Assembly: GCF_002150035.1 (NCBI RefSeq)
Contig: NZ_NETS01000010.1
Location: 682,001-746,000, forward strand
Direction: 5' to 3'
Source: Leptospira venezuelensis
Lineage (GTDB): Bacteria > Spirochaetota > Leptospiria > Leptospirales > Leptospiraceae
DNA: 64,000 bases
Shown: positions 18,455 through 27,224 of the stretch, one piece after another
Layout: every line of letters starts with the position of its first letter
How positions within the stretch are numbered: position 1 is the first letter of the stretch
The notes under the pieces: generated by a model
What the model was told of the DNA's origin: nothing
Database searches by the model: none
What the model saw: only the letters and a program-made list of their open reading frames with translations
Made by a program: the position numbers and the translations under genes

Positions 18455-19588
18455 TCAATTCCAAAGTTTTCCATCCTCTCCTGTATAGATCGCATCCGGT
18501 CTTAAGATCCTTTCTTGTATTTGTTCAAAACAATGTGCAGTCCAACCTGCTGCTCTTCCCATTGCAAATACAGGAGTAAAGATCTCAGTCGGAAATCCTA
18601 ATCCATGAAGAAGTAGCGCGGTGTAAAACTCTACATTGGTTTGTAGAACTCTATCCGGTTTATATTCTTTCAGCAATTCCAAAGCAGTTTTTTCCACAAA
18701 CATTGCAAGATCATAAAACTCTCTTTTTTCATCGGTGTCGTATAGAATTTTCGCCGCCTTCGCAAGAACATCCGCACGAGGGTCTCTAACTTTATAGATT
18801 CTATGTCCAAAACCCATTAATCTTTCATTATGTTTTAATTTTTCTCTTAGTACCTTCTCCGCATTTTCCTTAGCCCCTATCTCGAAAACAGTATCTAATG
18901 CTGGTCCAGGTGCTCCTCCGTGTAGAGGTCCTTTTAATGCACCAAGTCCTCCCGTGACTGCAGAGATCATATCAGACTGTGTAGAGATAATTACTCTCGC
19001 CGCAAATGTAGAAGCATTCAATCCATGATCACATACTGTATTTAAATATGTATTTAATGCACGAACACTTCTCGGATCAGGATCAGTGCCATTCAACATA
19101 TATAAAAAATTAGCTGCAATATCCAGGTCTTGCCTTGGAAGAATAGGAGCCTGTCCCTTTAACAAACGGTATGCCCAAGCAACTATCAAAGGAAATGTAG
19201 AAAGAACAGCCATTGCATCCTTTCTAGGATCTTCTTTTTGAGAACCTAAAGAAAGAGCAGCTGATCCGATTCGTAAGATATCGATCAATGGAAGATTTGC
19301 ATAGACTGCTTCTTCAATGATAGTTCGTATTACTTTAGAAAATCTTCTAGAGGTTCTAAGTTCTTCTGAGAACAAACTTGTTTCGGTAGGTTTTGGCCTT
19401 CTATCATTCCAAAGCGTGAAGATGGTCTCTTCGAAGACAGCCTTGCCTGCGAATTCTTCCACAGCATAACCTGCGATGATCAGCCTTCCTCCCTTTCCGT
19501 CCACTTGGGAAAGTTTGGTTCTCGCCGCCGGGATTCCTTCTAACCCTGGGCTGTAAATTTTCTCTTTTTCCTGTTCAGAGATTAGCAT
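18455..19588 (-). CDS. gltA: Citrate synthase
   Basis: 377 residues, the length of the short bacterial/archaeal type. Catalytic His are in 'CDHGLNASTFAAR' / 'GPLHGGAPGPALD' and 'GFGHRIYKVRDPR' (the PROSITE-type signature). The position of the catalytic Asp reads 'QTNVEFYTALLLHG', so Glu replaces Asp. It condenses oxaloacetate with acetyl-CoA (or propionyl-CoA; methylcitrate synthase cannot be excluded). The ATG has AAGGAG ahead. It is transcribed divergently from an HTH-fused paralogue, with overlapping promoters and palindromes between them. Confidence 0.92.
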   Translation of the reverse strand: MLISEQEKEKIYSPGLEGIPAARTKLSQVDGKGGRLIIAGYAVEEFAGKAVFEETIFTLWNDRRPKPTETSLFSEELRTSRRFSKVIRTIIEEAVYANLPLIDILRIGSAALSLGSQKEDPRKDAMAVLSTFPLIVAWAYRLLKGQAPILPRQDLDIAANFLYMLNGTDPDPRSVRALNTYLNTVCDHGLNASTFAARVIISTQSDMISAVTGGLGALKGPLHGGAPGPALDTVFEIGAKENAEKVLREKLKHNERLMGFGHRIYKVRDPRADVLAKAAKILYDTDEKREFYDLAMFVEKTALELLKEYKPDRVLQTNVEFYTALLLHGLGFPTEIFTPVFAMGRAAGWTAHCFEQIQERILRPDAIYTGEDGKLWN

Positions 19589-19624
19589 GATGTTTCTCCT
19601 TTATTTCTAATAGAGTTTAGCGAG

Positions 19625-19660
19625 TTGACAGTCTTTAGTCAATATTGATTATATTGTCAA
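19625..19660. promoter_or_regulatory. Overlapping divergent promoters and palindromes between the two citrate synthase genes
   Basis: Plus strand: TTGACA (19625-19630), 17 bases, ATTATA (19648-19653), placing transcription start at about 19660, on top of the ATG at 19664. Minus strand: TTGACA (19660-19655), 17 bases, TAAAGA (19637-19632). GTCAATAT occurs twice 18 bases apart, within the palindromes TCAATATTGA and ATATTGTCAATAT, overlapping both -35/-10 sets. A dimeric regulator bound here would affect both genes. Confidence 0.6.
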
Positions 19661-19663
19661 TAT

Positions 19664-20911
19664 ATGGCTTTTTCTTCAAAAAAACCATTCTTAAATGCTG
19701 ATGAAGCCGCCTCTGCTTTAGGGGTAGAAGTCCAAACCATATATGCATACGTTAGTCGCGGCTTGTTGCATTCTGAATCTGGTGGCAATAAAGACAGAAG
19801 TAAAAGGTATAGAAGAGAAGATATAGAACAATTATTATTGCGTAGAGAAGAACGAAGCCAACCAGGAAAAACTGCTAAAGCTGCTTTATCCTTAGGGCAA
19901 CCTGTTTTAGAATCTTCCATTACTTTGCTTGGTGAAAATTCTCTTTTTTACAGAGGGAAAGATGTTCTAGAGCTTTCAGAGAACGGAAGTTTTGAAGATG
20001 TTGCTTGTTTACTTTGGGAAACAATAGAAACAAATCCATTCGAATCAGATTGGCCTACATTATCTGAAGAATGTAGTCAAATATTAAAACTATTAGAAGG
20101 TCGGCCCATCCTAGATATTTCCAGGATACTACTTCCTTTTTTAGAATATGAAGATGCAAAGGCATTTCGAAAAGATCCTAAAACTTTCAGAAAGACTTCT
20201 TCCTCTATCTTAAGATATCTTACTCTTTTCTCTTCAGGCAGAACTAAATCGGAAGGAAAAATTTCAGAAACACTATTAAATAGCTGGGTCCCATCCAGAA
20301 AAAAGGAAGATCCTGACTTTTTATCCAAACTCAAACTTTTAGAAGCGGCTTTGATACTCTCCGCGGACCATGAATTGAATGTTTCTTCTTTTACTGCAAG
20401 ATGTGTTGCTTCCAGTGAGGCTTCTCTTTACCAAGTCGTACTTGCTGGACTCGCTGCATTATCCGGCCCAAAACATGGATTACTTACTGAAAAAGCAATC
20501 CTTCTTCTTTCCCAAGCGAGCGGAAACAAAAAGAAAGATAAACAACTCTTAGAAGAAAAATTAAGGAACGGAGAGAACATCCCGGGCTTTGGTCATCCGC
20601 TCTATAAAAAAGGAGATCCAAGAGGCAGAAAACTCATCGAGATGGTAGAAAGATTTTTTCCAGAAGATCCTGACATCCAACTATATTTACAATTCTTAAA
20701 ACAGATAGAAGATCTTCTAGAAGATTATGCAACCATAGATGCAGGACTTGCACTTGTTTCTAAAGCTCTCAAATTGCCTAAAGGTGCAGGCATCGGAATT
20801 TTTGCGATCGGCAGAACTGCAGGTTGGTTAGCTCATGCAATGGAGCAATACGATTCTGGAAACTTGATCCGACCGAGAGCTAAGTACATTGGAAACCTTC
20901 CCCAAGAATAA
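19664..20911 (+). CDS. MerR-type HTH fused to a citrate-synthase domain
   Basis: 415 residues. Residues about 8-60 are a winged HTH of MerR/excisionase type ('LNADEAASALGVEVQTIYAY' followed by 'RYRREDIEQLLLRREER'). Residues about 75-415 are a citrate-synthase fold with 'HELNVSSFTAR', 'LSGPKHGLLTE', 'GFGHPLYKKGDPRGR' and 'IFAIGRTAGWLAHAMEQY'. The equivalents of both catalytic His are kept, with Asp in 'TIDAGLAL'. Such fusions are known in several phyla; they may be enzymes, sensors of acyl-CoA/oxaloacetate, or both. No ribosome binding site lies before the ATG; a leaderless transcript is likely. Confidence 0.9.
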   Translation: MAFSSKKPFLNADEAASALGVEVQTIYAYVSRGLLHSESGGNKDRSKRYRREDIEQLLLRREERSQPGKTAKAALSLGQPVLESSITLLGENSLFYRGKDVLELSENGSFEDVACLLWETIETNPFESDWPTLSEECSQILKLLEGRPILDISRILLPFLEYEDAKAFRKDPKTFRKTSSSILRYLTLFSSGRTKSEGKISETLLNSWVPSRKKEDPDFLSKLKLLEAALILSADHELNVSSFTARCVASSEASLYQVVLAGLAALSGPKHGLLTEKAILLLSQASGNKKKDKQLLEEKLRNGENIPGFGHPLYKKGDPRGRKLIEMVERFFPEDPDIQLYLQFLKQIEDLLEDYATIDAGLALVSKALKLPKGAGIGIFAIGRTAGWLAHAMEQYDSGNLIRPRAKYIGNLPQE

Positions 20912-20983
20912 TCAAATTCTTGACTCTTTCTATCCTTTACATTAGTTATAGGAAAACAGAAATAAAGAACTGTGGAGTGCTCT

Positions 20984-21553
20984 ATGTCGGATCTTAATTT
21001 TTCCAGAAAAGAATTTATACAAAAAGCTGTAGCTGTCGGAATTATCACAAGTTCTGCAACCGTATTAGAGTCTTGCTCTGGCGCACCTGCTGGCGTAAAA
21101 GAAAGAGGACTTCAACTTTCAAATTTTTCGGAAGTGAATGCTGAGTTGGAAAGAATACTTCTCTCTAAAACAATTATTCCGTACGGAGAATGGAGCCCAA
21201 GCCAGATACTTCTTCACTGTGCTCAAAGTATTTATTATTCTATTAAAGGTTATCCGGAAAATAAATCCGAAGTTTTCCAAAACACTTTAGGTAAGATTGC
21301 ATTTTGGAATTTCTCTATAAAAGGGAAGATGTCTCACGATTTGAATGCACCTATCCCCGGAGCAGATGTTTTACAGCCTGGAGTTTCAATTTCGGATAGT
21401 GTTCTTGAATTAAAAAAAGCGATCACGAAATTCTCCAATTATACTGGAGAATTTGCTCCTCACTTTGCTTATGGAAAACTAACTAAACAAGAGTACGAAC
21501 TCGCTCATGCAATGCATATTGCGAACCATTTAGATTACGTAACTATTAGTTAA
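20984..21553 (+). CDS. DUF1569 (DinB-like) exported lipoprotein
   Basis: 189 residues from the ATG at 20984 with GTGGAG six bases upstream. The N-terminus 'NFSRKEFIQKAVAVGIITSS' resembles a Tat signal with RK in place of RR, and ends with the lipobox 'LESC'. The rest fits DUF1569 of the DinB/YfiT-like four-helix family, with His in 'LLHCAQSI' and 'HAMHIANHLDY' that could bind metal. It follows the HTH-citrate synthase but with a 72-base gap. Role unknown. Confidence 0.8.
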   Translation: MSDLNFSRKEFIQKAVAVGIITSSATVLESCSGAPAGVKERGLQLSNFSEVNAELERILLSKTIIPYGEWSPSQILLHCAQSIYYSIKGYPENKSEVFQNTLGKIAFWNFSIKGKMSHDLNAPIPGADVLQPGVSISDSVLELKKAITKFSNYTGEFAPHFAYGKLTKQEYELAHAMHIANHLDYVTIS

Positions 21554-21558
21554 AGCGC

Positions 21559-22659
21559 TTACTCTTCTATCTTTACGCTGGTCAGAATTTTTTCCACGGA
21601 TTCTTCGTGTCTTCTTCCTTTGATCAGGCTTTCGTCTATAATAAAGACCAAACTAAAGGGCTGTTTGTGTTTTGCTAAGAAGAACATTCCGGTTTTTGCA
21701 TATCTTGGCCTAAGAACGTCATAGAATGTCCAGAAGGTCCCATAATATCTGTCTTCGAAAACTTCTCTTTCTAATTCGTTCAATTCCTGGATATCTCCTC
21801 TTTGCACTTGGAGATCTAAAAACTTTTTGAATTCTGAAAGTAGCTCAGATTCATCATCAAACCGGAATGGAACAAAAAATATTCTGATAGCTGGATAACG
21901 ATTCGGATCGGAATCACTCGTAGAAATAATTCCTGCTATTTGTCCAATTCCCGTTTTATCTTCTAAATTCAAATTTTGAGGATTATGAAAATAAAAATCT
22001 TCCGGCAAAAGAATGTCGAGCTTCAAGTCTTCGTTATGTAAGGTTCTATTCTCCGCATTGTAATTCCAACGAGATAGATCTTTTTGCTCAAAATCAGGTT
22101 TGAACATGGAGTAAGCTACGAATATCTCAGCTTTCTGCAAACTTTTAAAGCTGATAAGTCCAGAAGACAGAATAACTAATCCTAACAATCCAATTTTATA
22201 ATATGTTTTGTTGTCTATGAGCCTTGCGCTTAAAACACCTGCAGCATAAACCAAAAGAAAAAGAATTCCTGATCTGTTCTCAAAAAATCCAGTGAGCCAA
22301 CAGGCGAGAATTGAAAAGGCAAAGAACCCAACTTCTACCCAAGGAACTAGTTTAATGGTTGGTCTTTCGATTCCTACTTCTGCAAAAATCGCAGGTAAAA
22401 CGACCTTAGTTTCTAGTTTGCGGAAAGCGAATACAATCCCCCAAAAAAGAATACCTGACACAATGTAGCCAATCAAAGCCAGACCGACCATCCAGAACAG
22501 TGGAAGATGAGCCTCATGATAGAATAAAAAATATAACGCAAAAACAGAATATACCAGGAAGAGTTTTTTAGTTAAGGAAAGTTCTTGCAGCTTTCGAGAT
22601 AGGGCTGTTCTCTTTTCCCATCCTGGAATTTTAGGAAACGAATTAATGAACCAGATCAC
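21559..22659 (-). CDS. Membrane protein of unknown function
   Basis: 366 residues if the GTG at 22659 with GGAGAA before it is the start; a TTG at 22674 is an alternative. At least five hydrophobic helices lie in the first half (about 35-190), followed by a soluble C-terminal domain (about 200-366) with 'LDILLPEDFYFHNPQNLNLE'. No family was recognised. Its 5' end overlaps the divergent gene by 14-29 bases. Role unknown. Confidence 0.7.
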   Translation of the reverse strand: MIWFINSFPKIPGWEKRTALSRKLQELSLTKKLFLVYSVFALYFLFYHEAHLPLFWMVGLALIGYIVSGILFWGIVFAFRKLETKVVLPAIFAEVGIERPTIKLVPWVEVGFFAFSILACWLTGFFENRSGILFLLVYAAGVLSARLIDNKTYYKIGLLGLVILSSGLISFKSLQKAEIFVAYSMFKPDFEQKDLSRWNYNAENRTLHNEDLKLDILLPEDFYFHNPQNLNLEDKTGIGQIAGIISTSDSDPNRYPAIRIFFVPFRFDDESELLSEFKKFLDLQVQRGDIQELNELEREVFEDRYYGTFWTFYDVLRPRYAKTGMFFLAKHKQPFSLVFIIDESLIKGRRHEESVEKILTSVKIEE

Positions 22660-23260
22660 CCAGTTTTTCTCCAATCTAAAAGCGGACTTTGACAGGTTAA
22701 ACCAATCCGTAGACGACCTGGTGAAAACCTATAAGGCCATCGTTCATTTTCTGGATTTGATTTCAAATCTCTTTCCTATCGATTTGGTCTTGGTTTTAAT
22801 ACTTTCACTGCCATTATTATACGTTATCAATACCTTATCTCCTTCGACCCCAAGAGTGAACTATACTATCTCTGTGGTTTTTATCTCAGGACTTCGATCC
22901 TTCTTAAGTCATACGATTTCCGAGTCTTGGGAAATTTTCGCGGTCACAAAGACTGCGCTCATCCTTCTTCTTCCGGCTTATATTTTCGTGGTTCTTAAGT
23001 TTGGATTTTCTCTTATTCATAAGTATAGAATAAAGAAGAAGGCTCTCTCCCCCGGACATTTAGAATCTTCTTTTATAAGTCTACAAAAAGCTTACCATGA
23101 TCTTAGCGCCGAAATCTATTCTGAGCTTGGAAAGAATGAAAGTAAAAGTTTTATAGATGGGCAGAAGTTTTTACCTAGGATCCAAGATTTAGAAACGTCC
23201 ATTTCAGGACTAAAGACATTGATCAAAAAATCGGAGGATACTCCTCATTCTTCTGAATAA
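22646..23260 (+). CDS. Small membrane protein of unknown function
   Basis: 204 residues. A coiled N-terminus ('LKADFDRLNQSVDDLVKTYK') is followed by a hydrophobic pair (about 38-75) and another (about 100-125), then a charged C-terminal helix. It begins with ATG and AGGAAA upstream. It overlaps head-on with the start of the divergent membrane gene and by 16 bases with the hpt stop, making it wholly enclosed by antisense neighbours. Confidence 0.68.
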   Translation: MNQITQFFSNLKADFDRLNQSVDDLVKTYKAIVHFLDLISNLFPIDLVLVLILSLPLLYVINTLSPSTPRVNYTISVVFISGLRSFLSHTISESWEIFAVTKTALILLLPAYIFVVLKFGFSLIHKYRIKKKALSPGHLESSFISLQKAYHDLSAEIYSELGKNESKSFIDGQKFLPRIQDLETSISGLKTLIKKSEDTPHSSE

Positions 23261-23787
23261 AGAAATATTCCAGGTAGATTCCTGAATTTGCCGTCATAGT
23301 CCAAACCGTATCCGATCACGAATTCTTTTCCTATATTCCAACCCACGTATTTGATTGGATATCCCACTGCCTCTCCGCCTTCTTTAAATAATAAAGATGC
23401 TACTTCGAGGGACTTTGGCTTTTTAGAAAGAATATGAGAGATCAAAAATTTCAGTGTGCGGCCTGTATCCACAATATCTTCTACAATTAAGACATCTCTT
23501 CCTGCGATATTCGAATCCAGATCTTTAAGCAATTCCACATTTCCAGATGATTCAGTTCCAACGTATGATTTTGCTTGTATAAAATCTAATTCTATCGGAA
23601 TTGGAATCGCTTTAGTAAGATCGGCGAAGAAGTAAACTCCTCCTCTTAAGACACATATAAAAATAGGATTTTTTTCTATATAGTCACTTGCAATCTGTAA
23701 GCCCAATTCTCTGACTCTTGAGACGACCTTTTCTTCACTGAATAAGGTCTGGAAGGGTATATTATTAAAATTTGAAGTATTGTTCAT
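23245..23787 (-). CDS. hpt: Hypoxanthine phosphoribosyltransferase
   Basis: 180 residues from the ATG at 23787, which overlaps the sixA stop as ATGA; an upstream in-frame ATG at 23799 is less likely. The PRPP-binding loop is 'VLIVEDIVDTGRTLKFL' and the flexible-loop region 'AKSYVGTESSGNVELLKDL'; 'FICVLRGGVYFFADL' is also typical. It salvages hypoxanthine/guanine to IMP/GMP. Downstream of, and translationally coupled to, sixA. Confidence 0.95.
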   Translation of the reverse strand: MNNTSNFNNIPFQTLFSEEKVVSRVRELGLQIASDYIEKNPIFICVLRGGVYFFADLTKAIPIPIELDFIQAKSYVGTESSGNVELLKDLDSNIAGRDVLIVEDIVDTGRTLKFLISHILSKKPKSLEVASLLFKEGGEAVGYPIKYVGWNIGKEFVIGYGLDYDGKFRNLPGIFLYSEE

Positions 23788-24281
23788 GATGGAATCCAAA
23801 ACCTTTTAAGTCTACAACTCTGTCTTTCCAAATCTGCCCATTCTTTTTGATCTGTTACTAAACTTATAAAAGAAGAAGTTGGAAATTTTTCGAAAAGGGA
23901 ATCGGTATTATTTCCTAATAGTAAATAATTTGCCAGATCTTCCATTCCCGGATTATGACCGATCAAAACTACATTATTAATTTTAGAAGATAGACTTCTT
24001 AAGGTCCTAAGTAAGTCAGAATATTCTGCCTCATATATTTCACTTATAATCTTAGTGTCCTTTGTAATATTCTGAAAACCTTGTAATATCTTCCAAGTTT
24101 CCGAAGTTCTGATCGATGGCGAAACAAGGGCGATATCCGTAACAAAGGAAACCTTCTCCACATATTTTCCTAAAAATCGCGCGTTTTTACGACCTCTCTT
24201 TGACAAAGGACGTTCCTTATCCTTTAAATGAGTATCACTCCAATCGGATTTAGAATGTCTTATGAGATGAATCTCTTTCAA
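23784..24281 (-). CDS. sixA: SixA-type histidine phosphatase
   Basis: 165 residues. 'IHLIRHSKSDW' is the RHx catalytic motif, with 'ERPLSKRGRKNARFLGKY' and the second catalytic His in 'VLIGHNPGMEDLANYLL'. Small SixA-like enzymes dephosphorylate phosphohistidine on proteins, though small-molecule activity is possible. It forms an operon with hpt through the ATGA overlap. Confidence 0.9.
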   Translation of the reverse strand: MKEIHLIRHSKSDWSDTHLKDKERPLSKRGRKNARFLGKYVEKVSFVTDIALVSPSIRTSETWKILQGFQNITKDTKIISEIYEAEYSDLLRTLRSLSSKINNVVLIGHNPGMEDLANYLLLGNNTDSLFEKFPTSSFISLVTDQKEWADLERQSCRLKRFWIPS

Positions 24282-24361
24282 AATTCTCTCCTCCGCGATA
24301 AAACTTTCGAATCTGGAATTTCATTGACAAGGATCTTTCCTGACGATAAAACTCATGAGCT

Positions 24362-25033
24362 ATGTTAAGGATGTATATTATCGGAACAGTCCTATTAATA
24401 TCCTTTGCCACAAACCTTTCTTCACAAATTGCAGGAACTCCTGATGAGGAAAAGGCTAAAAAAGAATTACAAAATCAATGGTCTAAAAAATTCCCAGGAG
24501 ACAGAATACTTTCCGTTCAAGCTGCAGGAAAACCTAAGCTGATCGAGAAAGAAGCTCCAGAAGAAAATGCACCAGTTGATCTAAGATATAAATTTTCCTT
24601 CTTCGTAACTACTCGAAAGAAAGAAGGCCAGACAACCAAAACTCCAGTGGGAGTGATTTACCAATTCATAAGAGAAAAAGGTTGGGTCTTCTCTGATATT
24701 GGAATGGCAAGATCTGTTGTAGTGACCGAACCAGGAAAAGAACCACCGTCAAAAGACGAAGTCTACCAAATCATAGAAGAAGCGATCCTAGAAGAGAAAG
24801 GAAGATCTAAATCGGTCGACTCAATTCGTTTAACAGAGCCAGAATTCGGACAAAATCTTACTCCTAATAAAGAACAATTTTGGTTTAGGTACGAGGGAGA
24901 TTTCGAAGTTTCAGAAAACGGTTCTAAAACCGTTTGTTCAGATATAGTAATTCGTTTGGTGAAGGAGCAAAACTCCGCCGCTTGGAAAGCAGAATGGGAC
25001 GAAAAAGGAAAATGTAAAGTATCGGAAGAATAA
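24362..25033 (+). CDS. Exported hypothetical protein
   Basis: 223 residues. An N-terminal signal peptide ('MYIIGTVLLISFATNLSSQ') precedes a soluble, charged protein with two similar-looking halves: 'LSVQAAGKPKL...RYKFSFFVTTRKK' and 'VDSIRLTEPEF...FRYEGDFEVSEN'. Both are beta-rich and start with a short helix, hinting at a duplicated fold. No family recognised. The stop is 2 bases from the convergent pyrD stop. Confidence 0.7.
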   Translation: MLRMYIIGTVLLISFATNLSSQIAGTPDEEKAKKELQNQWSKKFPGDRILSVQAAGKPKLIEKEAPEENAPVDLRYKFSFFVTTRKKEGQTTKTPVGVIYQFIREKGWVFSDIGMARSVVVTEPGKEPPSKDEVYQIIEEAILEEKGRSKSVDSIRLTEPEFGQNLTPNKEQFWFRYEGDFEVSENGSKTVCSDIVIRLVKEQNSAAWKAEWDEKGKCKVSEE

Positions 25034-25035
25034 GA

Positions 25036-26133
25036 TTAGATCTTATTCTTTCCAACTAATTCACCAATCGATTTCACGCCGGTTTTCTTCAGAACTCCAT
25101 CTAAATATTCTAATATTCTCACAGGTAAGAAAGGACCGTTATATACATAGCCTGTATATAATTGAACCAGGTCCGCGCCTGCTAGAATTTTTTCTAATGC
25201 GGCTTCTCCCGAGTTAATCCCGCCAACTCCTATGATAGGTAGACTTCCTTTTAAGATAGAGTAAGCATATTTTACAAACTCTGTGGATCTCTGGCGAAGA
25301 GGTTTTCCGGAAACCCCACCTTCTTTTTCAACATTTGGATATCTGGATAAAACCGATTTGTCGATAGTAGTATTCGTAAGAATTACACCTGATAATTTAG
25401 AATCTGGTAGGAGTTCCAACAAACCTTTCAGTTCTTCTTTTTCCATATCAGGAGCAAATTTTACAAAAGTAGGGACTGGAAATTTTCCACCTAGTCCACT
25501 TCTGATTCCATCCATTAACTTTATAAAATTTTCTTTCTTTTGGAAATTTCTAAGACCAGGGGTATTAGGTGAGGAGATATTAATCACTGCATAATCTGAA
25601 TAAGGTATGAGTTTTTTCAGGGAGTATACATAGTCTTCAACTGCATTCTCCTCAGAGACAATTTTTGTTTTCCCTACATTAATCCCTCTGACACAGTTTT
25701 TCTTCTGCTTTTGGAGAGTTTTCTCCGCTTCATCCGCGCCAGGATTATTAAATCCCATACGATTGATCAAAGCTTCATCTTCCGCATATCTGAAAATTCT
25801 TGGCTTTGGATTCCCTGGTTGCGCCTGACCAGTGATCGTTCCGATCTCAATAGAACCGAAACCTAATCTAGAAAGGAACGGATACAATTCTCCTGTCTTA
25901 TCAAAACCGGCACCTAAACCGACAGGGTTTGCAAATTCTATTCCAGCGATTTTTGTTCTGAGTCGGTCGCTGGAATAAGTCATGAGTGATTCCAAAACAG
26001 GAAACACAAATGGAAGTTTTTTAGAAAGCCCAAGCAAGTTTTGGGCTAAATAATGGGCAGATTCAGGATGAATGCTTAAGAAGAAAGGTTTTGCAGTTTT
26101 TTCATAAACCCATTGTTTCCATTCTGAATTCAT
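25036..26133 (-). CDS. pyrD: Dihydroorotate dehydrogenase (quinone), class 2
   Basis: 365 residues from the ATG at 26133 with AGAGGA upstream; the frame is open further but the extra residues overlap the ABC gene. FMN and substrate motifs: 'NPVGLGAGFDKTG', 'RMGFNNPGADEA', 'INVGKTKIV', 'VINISSPNTPGLRNFQ' with the class-2 catalytic Ser, and 'IGVGGINSGEAALEKILAGA'. The N-terminal extension marks the membrane-associated, quinone-using class. Fourth step of pyrimidine synthesis. Confidence 0.96.
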   Translation of the reverse strand: MNSEWKQWVYEKTAKPFFLSIHPESAHYLAQNLLGLSKKLPFVFPVLESLMTYSSDRLRTKIAGIEFANPVGLGAGFDKTGELYPFLSRLGFGSIEIGTITGQAQPGNPKPRIFRYAEDEALINRMGFNNPGADEAEKTLQKQKKNCVRGINVGKTKIVSEENAVEDYVYSLKKLIPYSDYAVINISSPNTPGLRNFQKKENFIKLMDGIRSGLGGKFPVPTFVKFAPDMEKEELKGLLELLPDSKLSGVILTNTTIDKSVLSRYPNVEKEGGVSGKPLRQRSTEFVKYAYSILKGSLPIIGVGGINSGEAALEKILAGADLVQLYTGYVYNGPFLPVRILEYLDGVLKKTGVKSIGELVGKNKI

Positions 26134-26156
26134 CCGGTCCTCTTTAGATTGATATG

Positions 26157-27224
26157 TTAAGACCAGCGAAATATACGAAGCCCAACACCCAAGAAGAAAA
26201 ATCCGATCCCTACCATAAACACGCATGGGTAGACAATTTCTGCTAGCCCGGCTCCTTCGATAAATACTGATCTCAAAGAATCAGCAACCAGGGTCAGAGG
26301 TAGATGTTTTATGAATGGAAGCACTATATCCGGAAAGTTTTTATAACTGAAGAAAATCCCAGATAAAACCATCATCGGAAATGTGAATGCATTCACGAGC
26401 CCATTCCCAACCTGAGAGCTTTGGGCTCTAGAACCCACAAAAATTCCAATACATGCAAATACGAAATTTCCAGTAAGAAAGATCAAAAGGGCCGCGGGAA
26501 TAGAACCGAAAAACGCATTTTCAAAAACAGTAAATGTAAACGTTAAGAAGATGATGGATTCTACTGTAGTCACAACTAGTCGAGTGAAGAAGAAAGACAT
26601 TACGAATGCCAACTTATTCATTGGAGTCGCAGACATTCTTCTTAAAAGTTTTTTTAGCCGCATCTCGATCAGATTCCAGCCTACTCCCCAAAGACAAGAG
26701 TTCATCACGCCCATAGCGAGCATTCCAGGAACCAGATAATCAATATATCTTGTGCCTTTTGAATCTAATCTTCTGATACTAGAGCTGGTCTGCTCTTTTC
26801 CTTGCATTGTTAAAAGAGCATTAGAGAGAAGAAGGTAATCTCTTTGTGCGTTTGCATTGCTCGGATCAAAAGAAAATTCTAAATTTCCTTTTTCATCCTC
26901 TTTTACCAGAAGATTGATCTCTCCTCTTTTAAGTGACTTGATTGCGTCTTCTTCTCCGAGCACTTGAGGAACAATCACTCCTAAGCCGTCGGAATTACCA
27001 CCGACAGAATCAGAAAATGCCTTTTCTATCTTTGCGGAAACTCCACTCGCATTATGTGAAGAAGAGATAATTGCTACCCTTGTCTGAGGCACTCCTTTAG
27101 TAGTGAACGCAAGTCCGAGTACTCCCGCAATTGCAATTGGAAATATGAAAGCCCAGAATAGTATTCCAGGTTCTCTATAAAATTCCTTTAATTGAATCGT
27201 GACTAAATGATAGATTTGTTTCAT
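26157..27224 (-). CDS. ABC-2 type transporter permease
   Basis: 355 residues. One N-terminal helix (about 20-45) is followed by a long extracytoplasmic region (about 50-160) and five C-terminal helices, the layout of ABC-2 exporters related to YhhJ/NodJ. 'IPGMLAMGVMNSCLWGVGWN' and 'FPMMVLSGIFFS' are typical. The start overlaps the ATPase stop (ATGA). Export substrate cannot be told. Confidence 0.9.
   Translation of the reverse strand: MKQIYHLVTIQLKEFYREPGILFWAFIFPIAIAGVLGLAFTTKGVPQTRVAIISSSHNASGVSAKIEKAFSDSVGGNSDGLGVIVPQVLGEEDAIKSLKRGEINLLVKEDEKGNLEFSFDPSNANAQRDYLLLSNALLTMQGKEQTSSSIRRLDSKGTRYIDYLVPGMLAMGVMNSCLWGVGWNLIEMRLKKLLRRMSATPMNKLAFVMSFFFTRLVVTTVESIIFLTFTFTVFENAFFGSIPAALLIFLTGNFVFACIGIFVGSRAQSSQVGNGLVNAFTFPMMVLSGIFFSYKNFPDIVLPFIKHLPLTLVADSLRSVFIEGAGLAEIVYPCVFMVGIGFFFLGVGLRIFRWS

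Noticed and set aside
20903..20922. CAAGAAT/ATTCTTG hairpin at the end of the HTH-citrate synthase gene
   Set aside because: AT-rich seven-bp stem covering the stop codon, with no clean T-run; too weak.
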